Assembly: GCA_011800155.1 (NCBI GenBank) | Contig: JAALGH010000011.1 | Span: 1,302,001 to 1,366,000, forward strand | Length of the DNA: 64,000 nucleotides | Direction of reading: 5' to 3' | DNA from: Flammulina velutipes | Taxonomy: Eukaryota; Basidiomycota; Agaricomycetes; Agaricales; Physalacriaceae | Translations under genes and position numbers: made by a program | Shown: one piece after another, positions 43,871 through 53,938 of the stretch | Layout: the number at the start of each line of letters is the position of its first letter | How positions within the stretch are numbered: position 1 is the stretch's first letter | Notes under the pieces: model-generated | Seen by the model: only the letters and a program-made list of their open reading frames with translations | Databases searched by the model: none | Told to the model about the DNA's origin: nothing

Positions 43871-45104
43871 TCATGGATGGAGGCAGGAGCAGTCCATATC
43901 ATCAAGCCACCGCTGCCGCTCCTTTTCTTTGTGACATACAAGGCTCCCTGAACACGATGCACAGCGCCCGCCAGTATGTATATCCCATACCTTGAATTCC
44001 ATGCTCGTGGGATCTGACACGCACCCAGCCCGACGCTTGCCGGCCAGAGGAGGTAGAGTGTCCCGCGAAGACGCGTAATTCATGACATTGATCCGCTGAA
44101 CCTCGGACAGGATAGGCGCCAAAAAAGAGAGGATGTAGTGCTGGAGTTCGGTAGGTAAATTGGGCGATGAGCGTAGAAGAGCAGGACGAGCGTGTCGCAG
44201 AAGATAAAGAGCCTCTTTATGCACTTCTGGCTTGGACTGCAGGTTTCTCTGGAGGACCTCGCGCATTGCTGTTTCCGTACTTTGCCCGATATCAGAACCA
44301 TCTTGATCGTCCGGCGACTGGTTGGAAAATAATTCCATATTGACGAGGCAATAGTTCTTGCGAGTGATGGCTGCGACGATAGAGGAAACGCCCTTGCTGC
44401 CGAGAGAGTTCCCGTTGCATTTGAATGTGAGGAGACGACAACGAGGGGAGGTAAGGAATTCGACGATGTGAGGGACGGCGAGGTGGGTAATACCCGTAGC
44501 TGATACATGGATCTCCTGCAGATGCCGTTGATTCAACGAAGGAAAAAAGGACGCGGCGAATCCGTCCCCAAGGGACATGTTGGTGGTGAGGGACAGCGTT
44601 TCGAGTCGCGACTTGTTCAAGCATGCAGTAAAGCGTGAAATAACGGACGCGTCTCCTGTGAAGCGATTCTGGGTATAATTAGTATACATCGTGGTGTGGC
44701 GCAGACCGACTCACGTTCTGGAGGAACAACTCTTTGAGAGTGGTATTGTTGCAGAAATATTCACCAATAGCGAGCAAGCCTTGGTCGCCAATCCTGTTCG
44801 CGTTCAGGCTTATTTCGGTGATGGGATGCCTGTTGCCTGCGTTTGAGGTCAGGAATTGGAACAGAACGACGCAGCCGTCGTCGGCGAGGCTGTTGTGTCC
44901 GAGGATGAGCTTGGTGACGGTGGCGCGGGATGTTATCATGGATATTATGTCCTGTGCGCCTGCAGACGATGAATGACTGCGTCAAGACGGGCAGCGAACG
45001 ATGAGCACACCTCGTACCGAAGTCAGGCCGCCGTCCATTTCGTCAATGTATCCTCTGGATGCGAGCATCGCCTTTGCTGGGCGCCCGCGGTTGAGCAGAT
45101 TCAT
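43871..45104 (-). CDS. leucine-rich-repeat protein (ribonuclease-inhibitor type)
   Basis: LRRs of the RI type span the first two thirds: VTKLILGHNSLADDGCVVLF, ITEISLNANRIGDQGLLAIG, LKELFLQNNRFTGDASVISR (across an intron), LETLSLTTNMSLGDG, LQEIHVSATGITHLAVPHIV and LLTFKCNGNSLGSKGVSSIV. Then comes LPTELQHYILSFLAP, similar to an F-box-like helix region, and a Cys-rich tail (GGRCASCSGSLVC, DDMDCSCLHP) that could bind zinc. The start is uncertain: I chose ATG at 45102-45104 (MNLLNRGRPAKAML), with exon 1 ending at GGLTS and exon 2 starting AQDIISM. Likely a protein-interaction adaptor. It is head-to-head with the SDR gene, with starts only about 65 bp apart. Confidence 0.72.
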
Positions 45105-45168
45105 GGTGGTGGTAAGAAAGCAAAGGGCGTTGGTGCTGTTTGGCTCACGCTGCTTGCTTTCGTCCATC

Positions 45169-46673
45169 ATGGTCCTCACGATTCTCGATGTCGTCGCGCG
45201 GTCGCCATACTTTCCGTCCAATTATCTGGTGCACATCGTCGCTGTAATAGCTTCAGTGCTCTTTGTGCGTGCGCTGGCGCAGGGCAGGACGACAAACAGG
45301 GATCGGGATCTCCATGCACGCGTTATTATCATGACAGTCCGTCCAGCGTTATGCCTCTTGCCAACCAATAATTAACGTACTTTAGGGCGCGTTCACGCCA
45401 CTGGGACTCACTACTCTCCAGAATCTGGCTCAGCGGGGCGCCCATGTCATTGCACTCACATCGGAGGACGTCGACGCGCCGGATTCCAAGGCTTCCATTC
45501 TTATCGACTTGCTGCGGTCCACAACCTCCAACCAAGAACTCTACGCCGAGCAGTGCGACCTGTACTCCCCATCGTCCATACAAACTTTCTGCACAAAGTT
45601 CATGGGCGGAGAAAACTCTCGAATCGACGCAGTTCTTATGCTGCACGAGTACCAGCATCTCGGCCCCTTCAAGTTATTTTCTAGAGGAAACGTCGACTTT
45701 GAGAAAGAAAGACAAATGAGGTCTCTCGCGACTTTCTATTTGATAGCAACGCTCCTACCTGGTCTACTTATTGCACCACCGGAGAGGGACATACGGATAA
45801 TCAACGTCGTCAACAGGTTCTACGCTGCTGCAGCCACCAAAGCGTTCTCTCTCCCCTTCTCCTCCTTTGTGGATGCACCTCCGGCTCCGCGGTCTATCTT
45901 CCTCTCTGAAGGCTCAAGAGCATTGAAGACCATAATTTTGACGCGACATCTTCAACGGATTCTCGACGCCCTTCCGTCTGCGCAAGTCCCAAAAACCAAT
46001 ACTGGCAGCGGGGCCATTCCGGTCGTCAACCCCAAGAACCAAAAATCGAACATCGTCGCTCTGACAGTCTCCCCCGGTCTTAGCAGAATGGAGACCATCG
46101 CCCCCCTCCTAAACGCGGACTGGACAAGTACCTTTGGCTGCTCATATCTCGGCGTCACTTTGTATGTCTCTCGCGCATTGGAATGTTTTACGGCTGATTT
46201 TGTTTAGATATCTCCTCTTCTACCCATTACTACGAATCTTGACCAAGTCCCCCACTTCGGCCATGCAAACAGTCCTCCATACCCTTTTCCTTCCCACGCC
46301 GTTCAAAGTACTCTCCAAAGAGGCGCCTGAACCGACGGGGAACGACGGGAACACGATAATTGACAAGTCTGTTTTGGAGGCACCAGAGGAGGTACTGAAG
46401 CCTGGAGCTCTGTACGCGGAGTGTGCTGTCGTCAAATTCAACGTGCCTGCAATTCCGCTTCCGGAGCGCGATACTAAGAAGGGTAAAGGCAAGGCAGATG
46501 AGGAGGACGTATTGGATATTCCTGATGACGGAGAGCTGGGTGGCGAGGCCATCGGTCGTGCAGTTTGGGAGGCGTACGAGGCTGCTACGGCGAAATGGCA
46601 GGAGAACGAACCTAAAAAGCCAAAAGAATCGGAGTCACAGTTGCCCACGGGCAGCGTAGATGTTAAGGAATAG
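45169..46673 (+). CDS. SDR-like Rossmann-fold protein with N-terminal membrane segment
   Basis: Exon 1 (45169-45336) gives MVLTILDVVARSPYFPSNYL, a hydrophobic helix (VHIVAVIASVLFVRALA) and RVIIMT, joined to exon 2 (from 45386) GAFTPLGLTTLQNLAQRGAH. This makes a TGAxxPLG nucleotide-binding turn like that of short-chain dehydrogenases. Later come LMLHEYQHLGPFKL, FYLIATLLPGLLIAPPERDI, RIINVVNRFYAAAATKAF, VALTVSPGLSRMETIAP and a C-terminal acidic tail. The usual SDR Tyr-x3-Lys pair is not evident (Tyr and Lys are five residues apart in FYAAAATK), so catalysis is doubtful. The substrate is unknown. About 480 residues. Its 3' half is duplicated as a fragment at 25110-25825. An upstream in-frame ATG at 45001 exists but would overlap the LRR coding exon. 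Confidence 0.68.
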
Positions 46674-46958
46674 ATTGTATTTATCGGAATATTTATTTGC
46701 ACTGCGTAATTTATTGAACCGTAGAGACGAACTTGAGCGCAGATAATACATAAAGGCAAGGTATGGTAGGTGTGGCGCCTAGAGAATACCGATGTCGGAT
46801 ACCGGGCCGAGCTCCTTCATCACGTCCTTCATGTCTTGTTCAGGTCTTGTTCAATGTTCTGAGTTCACCTTCTGCTCGACTCTATTGTATCGGATTTTCC
46901 GAAACAATCACGTTCAAGTGCATTTCATTGTGGCCCTAGTTTTACAATCTATCCGAAC

Positions 46959-48695
46959 TCACTCATTTTTGTAGTGTCCAATCTCGCGCAAGTAACCTGT
47001 CAGCGTGTCGTTCCAAGTGCGAGGTCCACCACCGCGCGAGAGTCTTGTACTCTCTGCCTTTGGCGAAACGGGCTTCTGGTAGTACCAAACTGTGTTCCAA
47101 TTGTTGTCTGTGATCTCCTTATTCTCGTAGGTTCCCTACAATGATGGCTGGTTTTAGCTTTCTGGCTCAAAAGAATACGTCAAGGTGCACATACCAGCTC
47201 GGTGACCACAGAGGCTTTCCCTTCTCCTGGCTTGCCGCCGTTGCTGCCATGCGAGATATAGAAATCAATAGGTGAGCCGTCGTTGACAACGATGAATCTG
47301 AATTTTAGCCTCATTAGACCGTTTTAACAGGAGAGCGGCATCCAGATTACCTGATATCCTTGCGCTCGTACTGGTGACTATGTTCCTTTCCCCATTGAAC
47401 CTTGGTCTCAGCAAACACCGTCTTATCGGGCAATTGGAAGCCGGGATCAGCAACAATGACAGCGCTAGGCGTCAGCAAGCCAATTTCCGCCCTACAAGCC
47501 AATTTATCAGTGTGGTGCAATGGGGTTGTATGGGAACGCATACCAGTCAGACTCGATGGTGAGTGTAACCTTGGTACGATGGACTTCAGTATGATCTTTC
47601 AAGTGGTTGAAAGCTCTTTCCAGTTGGTCTGCAGCGTCTCTCAGCTCTTTGGCCGCGGCATCGCGAAGGAGTGACCACAACTCGATGGTGGCAAAGCTAG
47701 TAACGTTCGGGTACGACGCAGTGGTAGCACCCCAAGCGTCATATGCCTCAAGGCTGTCTGGGTGACGGATAAAGTACGTGCCGGCGTTGAGCTCACCGCC
47801 TTGAGCAGTGACATCCGCCTGTCTCAACTCTTCGAAGTCCTTGTACTGCTCTTCGCCTTTGACAGACGCGTCGAACGACCCGCCCGCGAAGACGCCGTTG
47901 TAGGACGCTGTGACGCTGGCGGAGAATCGTTCGTTGACAGAGCTCTCGGAGTTGGAGGCCCAGCAGTTCTAGTCAATGTAAGTGGCTTATTAACGGTGTT
48001 GATAGATGAGATACTGACCATTTGGCACCTAGCGCCGTAAGTGCAGTACACGATTACGTGAGTACCGAAAGAGGCGAAAAAGTCTCGGTAGGCTTTTTCA
48101 TGATCCTTAGAGTTTCCATTGAACGGCTTGGGTAGGTCAGCGATGCGTGGTTTCAAAGCAGTCTCGTTGATGAGATCGACGTAGTCTCTCAAGCTGGCTG
48201 AGTACAGATCGGCGTTGAACGAGTAGAACGCGTGCTGGTTCTCGCGACGCAGCGACTTGGAGGTTGCGTAGGATGCTGATGCACCACCCGAGACGCACAA
48301 GTACCGGATACTGAGTGACGCGTTGGCCTCGAAGTCGCTGGATGCCTCTGAGCCGCTTCGATAGGTGAGGTAGCTGCCTTGGAAGTTGGAGATATCCGTC
48401 GAGACTCCAATACACCTTGGGACGTCGAACGTCTGATCGCCTGTAGTGCATTAGATTATGGGGAAGGCGGCAAACACGTCAACTCTTACCTATATGCACA
48501 GGGCGCGTATCCTCGTCCGGGTAGTATTGAATTATCTTTCGACCTTTTTTGATAGACTGGTCGACCTGCGCGTATCGTGAGGAAGGTATAGCTTGCATAT
48601 AGCGAACAGATACTGACGACTTTGATGCTCAGTGGTGTCACGGTCAACATGTCGAGACTATAACCCAGTCTGTTGGTCGGAGGGAATTCAGACAT
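46959..48695 (-). CDS. MACPF-domain protein, class C (right copy)
   Basis: Right-arm partner of 23284-25021, with the same exon plan. It starts at 48693-48695 (MSEFPPTNRLGYSLDMLTVT) and the MACPF signature is FFASFGTHVIVYCTYGARC. Further along are LRQADVTAQGGELNAGTYF, ASYPNVTSFATIELWSLLRD, GLLTPSAVIVADPGFQL and FIVVNDGSPIDFYISHGSNG. The end is GHYKNE with stop at 46959-46961, whereas the left copy ends GHYEEV. Substitutions are scattered through exons and introns. No stop or frameshift was seen. It is convergent with the SDR gene (286 bp between stops) and divergent from MACPF-B. Confidence 0.82.
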
Positions 48696-49467
48696 ACTGT
48701 ACCAGTGGTGATTAAAATTGGGGGAGAGATGAAAGAAACTGATATCTTTCAAGGTTTTCTCTAGTCGAGTCTTATACCCCTTCTCAATTGGCGGCGCAAG
48801 CTAGTCTCAACGTACTCCGCATCCATACGACAGGTGTCTCCTATCCTATCTCCGCCGTGGAACTTGGGATCGCAAAGCAAGCTTCGTTGCTCGACGTCGA
48901 CAGACAACTTGGACTCAGATGACTCCCTGATCTTCAAAAATCGGTACTTGTACCGCCGCTGAATGCTCCGCTACTCAACGTGAGGAGATGTATCCATTCT
49001 TCTGGTTAACGCTGTGAACTCCAGTCATAGATTCATATCGATACTCGTCGATTTCATGACTTGGTGCCTTCATTCATATTCAGGTGACCAAATTCTCCGT
49101 CCTCTTACGTCGCAAGGAGCAGTGAAGATTGGAAAGTCCCGCGAAGGTAATACTCAAGGAACGTGACTATTCAATGACCCATCGCCAACTCGCTTAGTGG
49201 ACCTTGAAGCTTGAAGGTCCGATTCGAACGTCAATCATTCCCCGACTCCCATGGTCCGGGTTCCTCCGCTCTTATGCCTGAGAATGGATGATTAGATTCG
49301 AGGGTACTTTCTCGAGGCGCCGCTTACTCTTCTGCCGATTTAACGCATTGGTCGGATCTGGATGAAGAGGTGTTAACTAAACAATCACTTCATTGCTCGC
49401 CCAGGGAAACGACTTAGCTGCGTCGACCTTTCCTACCTCCCCCTTTCATCGCGCATCTTCTCGCAAC
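48696..49467. other. divergent promoter region, MACPF-C / MACPF-B (right)
   Basis: This 772-bp spacer is partly homologous to 22496-23283 in reverse. No gene is supported; it should hold promoters for both flanking genes. Confidence 0.5.
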
Positions 49468-51050
49468 ATGGCAGACCATACTCGACTTGATGCCGTGGCC
49501 TGGCTCGGGCGCGGTATCGATATGACATCTCTTACACCGTTTAGCATGGAATCTGTTAGTGATTCACCGCATTCACTTCTTGTCTCTCATATCCTACGAC
49601 CAGGTCATGAAATGGATCAAGTTGCCTCGCATTGTCGCAGTCCAGAAAGACCAGAAGGACCACGTCGTGACAATCGGTATGCAGCATCTCCGTCAAGCAT
49701 GTCGAGAGCATAGTACTGATTTTACTCAAGGTGGAGTGGAATATACCATTCCCTCTATCGTTTCAGCCAGTGAAGACACAGGTGGATCGCAAATCAGCGA
49801 TCTTACTTATCGTTCTGGAGACGCTGCGCTGCAAGGATTCGCCTCTGACCCTGGAGCATCCAACGGTCTCGCTGTAGTCGCGCCAGATACTTCTTCGTAC
49901 CCTCTCAAGAAGTCGCTCCCCATTGGATACCAGTTCGCCTTCTATACTTTGAGCTCCGACGCTTATTCCGCCTCTCTGCGCGAATATTTTGACTTCATTG
50001 ACAACAAGATGCTGTGGTCCAAGATCTCTAAGCTTCCTCAGCCGTTCACCAACGAATCGGAAGTCCTGGATGCATATACGACATTCTTTGGAGAGATTGG
50101 CACCCACGTTATCACGAGCGCTACGTACGGTGCTCGGTGCAACATTGTGGGTTATAATGCATCTTTTGTTGAGTATATTCTTATATTTCGACTAGTCGAC
50201 CTGGGCGTCGAACAAGTACTCCGATGTGAACGCCAATTGGAAACGGGATGTCACGGCATCCGTGCATGGCATTAACGGTGGCGGCAATTTCGACAGTGCC
50301 GTTTTCGAAGAACCACAGTATCAGGTTTTCAAGACGATCGCGCAGACCCTAATCACTATCATCGGTGGGGACAAGGCGCTTGCCGAATCGCTTATGCAAG
50401 GGAATTACAACTACGAACACTTCGACCAGTGGTTGGGCACGACGCTTTCAGCACCTGTTCTTGTGTCCGTGGGTGTCACAGAGCTTTGGACGCTCCTTCG
50501 GGACTCGGATAATTCCAAAATCCGGGACAGTGCGGACGCCATCGAGGCTGCCTTCCATGCCATCGTCGATAATTACGATAAACAGAAGGTCACGACTCTT
50601 GCAATTTTGGAAGGCAAATCCGATATTGCTGAGTTGGATCTGCTGAGCCCTAGTGCTGTAGTAGGCGTCGGTGGACCTTTGCCAGCCTTCGATCCCGCCA
50701 CTCAGCGCATTATTGGGTTGAGCGAAACCAAAGTGCGAATGGGAGATCCTGGACAAGAACAGGAGAATCGTATCGTTCCGTGAGTACCATGTCTGTCGTC
50801 CTGTTTGTCTTAGTCTTATTAGCCCGTCACCTTCAGTTTCTACATCATCAACGATGGCTCGCCGATTGATATTTCCCTCCGCCGTAACTCTGGTGAAGCC
50901 AAAGTCACGATAAACGGGGTAAGAGAATCCCTTCAACGCCTCCAGCCTTGCTTACCATTTGTATAGATCTCGTATTCTAACAAGGAGAAGAATGTTGGTA
51001 TCTTCCACCAAGTTCCTATTCTTGAGGTGGGAAAAGATGCTGTAGTTTAA
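49468..51050 (+). CDS. MACPF-domain protein, class B (right copy)
   Basis: Six exons (49468-49554, 49604-49676, 49731-50146, 50196-50779, 50837-50918, 50967-51050) total 1326 nt, 441 residues. It starts MADHTRLDAVAWLGRGIDMT. The MACPF signature is FFGEIGTHVITSATYGARC, followed after an intron by STWASNKYS. The core includes FKTIAQTLITIIGGDKALAE, LWTLLRDSDNSKIRDSADAI and LLSPSAVVGVGGPLPAF; FYIINDGSPIDISLRRNSGE is close to the C-terminus, which ends LEVGKDAVV. It corresponds to 20949-22495 but has a different, slightly longer C-terminal tail and a two- to four-residue insert (GASNGL region). The frame is intact. No signal peptide. Confidence 0.83.
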
Positions 51051-51905
51051 CATAATTTGAGATTCTGTTAAGTCAGGTTCGAATTGAAAGAATTTATTCT
51101 CATGCTCGTATGGCATCTTCGTGGTTCGGATAGACTGACAGCACTTACGACGCGGGGATGATGCAACTATTCGCGCTTGACGTGCAAGACCAATCGGACG
51201 CCCATGTTCCCATCTAGCGTGTAGCAAACCTATTGTAATATTAATTCACCAAGAATGCACCACCTGGTGCCCCGTGTTCAGCATATCGGGGATTCAACAC
51301 TCCGACAGTTAATAATACCATCACCACACTTAGATATATCCTATATTCACGGTAATAGAAGCCAACTAAAACGGAACTACTCCTCCGGGCGCCACATAAC
51401 ATCACATGACACGAGAAGAGCAAGCCGTAAAAACAAACGTGGGCTGCGTGTAGTACTTCAACTTCAACTCCAGCCCATTCACATTGAATCGCACGATGCA
51501 ATATTGTGTATTTCTGTCTCTCAAAATAGGATGAAGCCTTTCGTTCGTATCCCAGATCGCCCTACTCCGTCTGTTGTCCGCTGACCATCATCATGTCCGA
51601 GGTGAACTCCACTAGCATCCTTCCTACGCTCTTCGCGTCCTGTCTATAGGCCCATGCCTGCTGAGTTCTCACATTAGCAGCTCCATATATTGACAGGAAG
51701 GACCCCATTTCGTGACATTATCATTCATGAGAGCGAAGCGAAATGGCCCGTCTGCGACTCCATATCTCCGATGGAATCTATGATTCAGTTACTGCGTGCT
51801 TCGGTATTTGGGAGGCTTTTCCTGACAACGTTTAAGTGACCAGAATTCTCGATATATACTCCAACACGTCCCTCGTTGCGCTCACTCAGAACTTGAAACA
51901 TCACT
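51051..51905. other. upstream region of MACPF-A (right)
   Basis: This 855-bp spacer is alignable in parts with 19925-20948 in reverse orientation (for example GAAGCCAACTAAAACGG near 51360). A 109-codon frame at 51255-51584 is not conserved in the left arm, so no gene is called. Confidence 0.5.
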
Positions 51906-53633
51906 ATGGCTGAATTTCCTGCAGCTAGTTGGCTTGGATATAGTATGAACATGATCGCTACCACTCCGCTGGATACGAACTCGGTATGGCTGGCTGTTCG
52001 TAACATATTCATTGTCTGACTCGACTAGGCCACGAAAGCCGTGCAGACGTCTCGCCGCATCATCTCGTTCGACGAAGACTCAACTAGACAACTTGAAGTT
52101 GGTACGTATAACTCTCAAATATATACGTTTGCCGTTGCTCACGTCCCAACTCAAGACGGCAAGCTTTACAATGTCCCAAAGGCAATCGGTGTTTCGCAGG
52201 AAGGCAGCTCTACAAGTGCCTTCAACACCTATGCGAACGGCAACGACGCCGCCCTTGCCTTCAGGAATGACTCGTCCCTTGCTGTTACCTTTATGGCCGT
52301 ATCCGGCGATCCCTCCGTAGGTGCAGCCACGGAAAAGCATCATCGTCGCAATGTGCAGTACGCCTACTACTGCTATCGCGAGGGTAGATACCTGGCCTTC
52401 TTGAAAGACTATGCCGACCTTCTGAACGTCGACACTCTTCGGACTGGGATTCGCCAGCTACCTACGCCCTTCGACGGGGAAAATGCGGAGATCCTGAAAA
52501 AGTACAAGGACTTCTTCCAAAGGTACGGAAGTCATATCGTCACGAAGGTCAATTACGGCTCTCATTTGCAACTGGTAAGTACGATGACATCTCTTTCCTT
52601 CTTGTACTAACGTTCTTTTTCAGCACGTCTGGGGTTCGAACTCTAAACCCCCTGTCAATGATGCGTGGTCGTCAAATGTCAAAGCCGACTACGACGGAAT
52701 TCCCAGCAGTGGCGAGTACGACCTGTCTATTAAAGACCAATCGCAATACAAGGACTATTTGGAGTTCAAGCAGAACATCAACTCGGTGTATGGAGGAGAT
52801 AGGGCCCTCGCTCAGGCTCTCGTCACGAAACCAGCTTATTCGACTTTCGAGAACTGGACAAGAACTTCCACGACGGGAACATCTCTCCTTGGGCTCGTCG
52901 TGGACGAGTTGTGGTCCTTGATGAAAGGCTCCATCGACGACGAAATAAGCGAATTCGCCCCCAAGATCCAGCAGGCCTTCGAATTCATCGTCAACCATCC
53001 CAAAGTCTACAAAACATCGATCCAGTTTGTCATCGAGTCGGATTGGTAAGTACCCTGTTGCCTGTACGATGAAAGACTCAATTGCCATTGATACTAGGGC
53101 AGAGTTTGGATTGCTCACGCCAAGCGCCGTCATCATAAAGGGCGACACCGTTCCGCCACTCACGCAATACAACGAGACAAAGTTGATATGGGGCAAAGAA
53201 CAAAGCCATGATTACCACAGGCAGACCGTCCAGTAAGTGTGCTTCCATCGTACAAGTTGAATCGACGCCAGATGACTGATGCGTGTCTGTAACGCAGGTT
53301 CTATGTCATCAACGACGGTTATCCCATTGATTTTTATATTTCTCACGGCTCTGGTGGCGGGAAACCTGCCGAAGGTACCGCTCGTGCAACATTTGAAGGG
53401 GTAGATTTTCCGCCTTCAACACTCTGTTTTGTGTCTGACGAAAAGTACAGAACAACTATATCAATGATCAAATCACTGACGATAATTACAACACGATGTG
53501 GTTCTACCAAGCTGCAGTCAATACGGCATCTGAGGCATTCAGAGTGATGCCTGGTCGCGCCGGCGGAGTTAATGCATGGGATAATGTCCTTGAGCAGTAC
53601 TTGGATACGGTGTCCGATAAATCCAGCCAGTGA
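51906..53633 (+). CDS. MACPF-domain protein, class A (right copy)
   Basis: Seven exons (51906-51983, 52029-52101, 52156-52574, 52624-53045, 53098-53232, 53298-53400, 53451-53633) total 1413 nt, 470 residues. It starts MAEFPAASWLGYSMNMIATT. Exon 3 holds YNVPKAIGVSQEGSSTSAFN and the MACPF signature RYGSHIVTKVNYGSH. Exon 4 has AWSSNVKADYDGIPSSGEYD and the helix-forming AFEFIVNHPKVYKTSIQF. The C-terminal module has GLLTPSAVII and DFYISHGSGGGKPAEG, ending DKSSQ. It matches 18195-19924; from about 52130 to 53515 the two are almost identical, introns included, then both ends diverge. A pore-forming or defence role is only inferred from the domain. Confidence 0.83.
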
Positions 53634-53938
53634 TGTGTAGCAGTTAATTGTACAATAAGATTCTAAAGATTTGCCATCTGCATTGAATCAAACATAAGCT
53701 CCCCATTTTCCTGCATACGAGCCTGTAACAATGTGCTGTATTTAAAAAATTCTGAATTGACAGCCTCACTCGAATATAGGTCCTTGTGGGTGCATTCTTC
53801 CCGGTCACAATGGCGTGACATGTCGTCTCTTGCTTTCCTGCTACCACCTGGCTCTACTACGTACCTTTGTTTCCTCGACAGCTCAGAGGGACTCGACAAC
53901 GAACTGTACATTCTTGGAGGAGGCCTTAAGTAAGGAAT
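53634..53938. other. intergenic, LAA1 promoter
   Basis: No gene is seen in these 305 bp. About 53780-53938 is duplicated in the left arm (17869 to about 18035), so the duplication included the LAA1 promoter. Confidence 0.5.

Noticed and set aside
45001..45168. Upstream in-frame ATG that would lengthen the SDR-like protein
   Set aside because: It would overlap, antisense, the LRR exon that encodes a coherent N-terminus, and the added residues show no family character.
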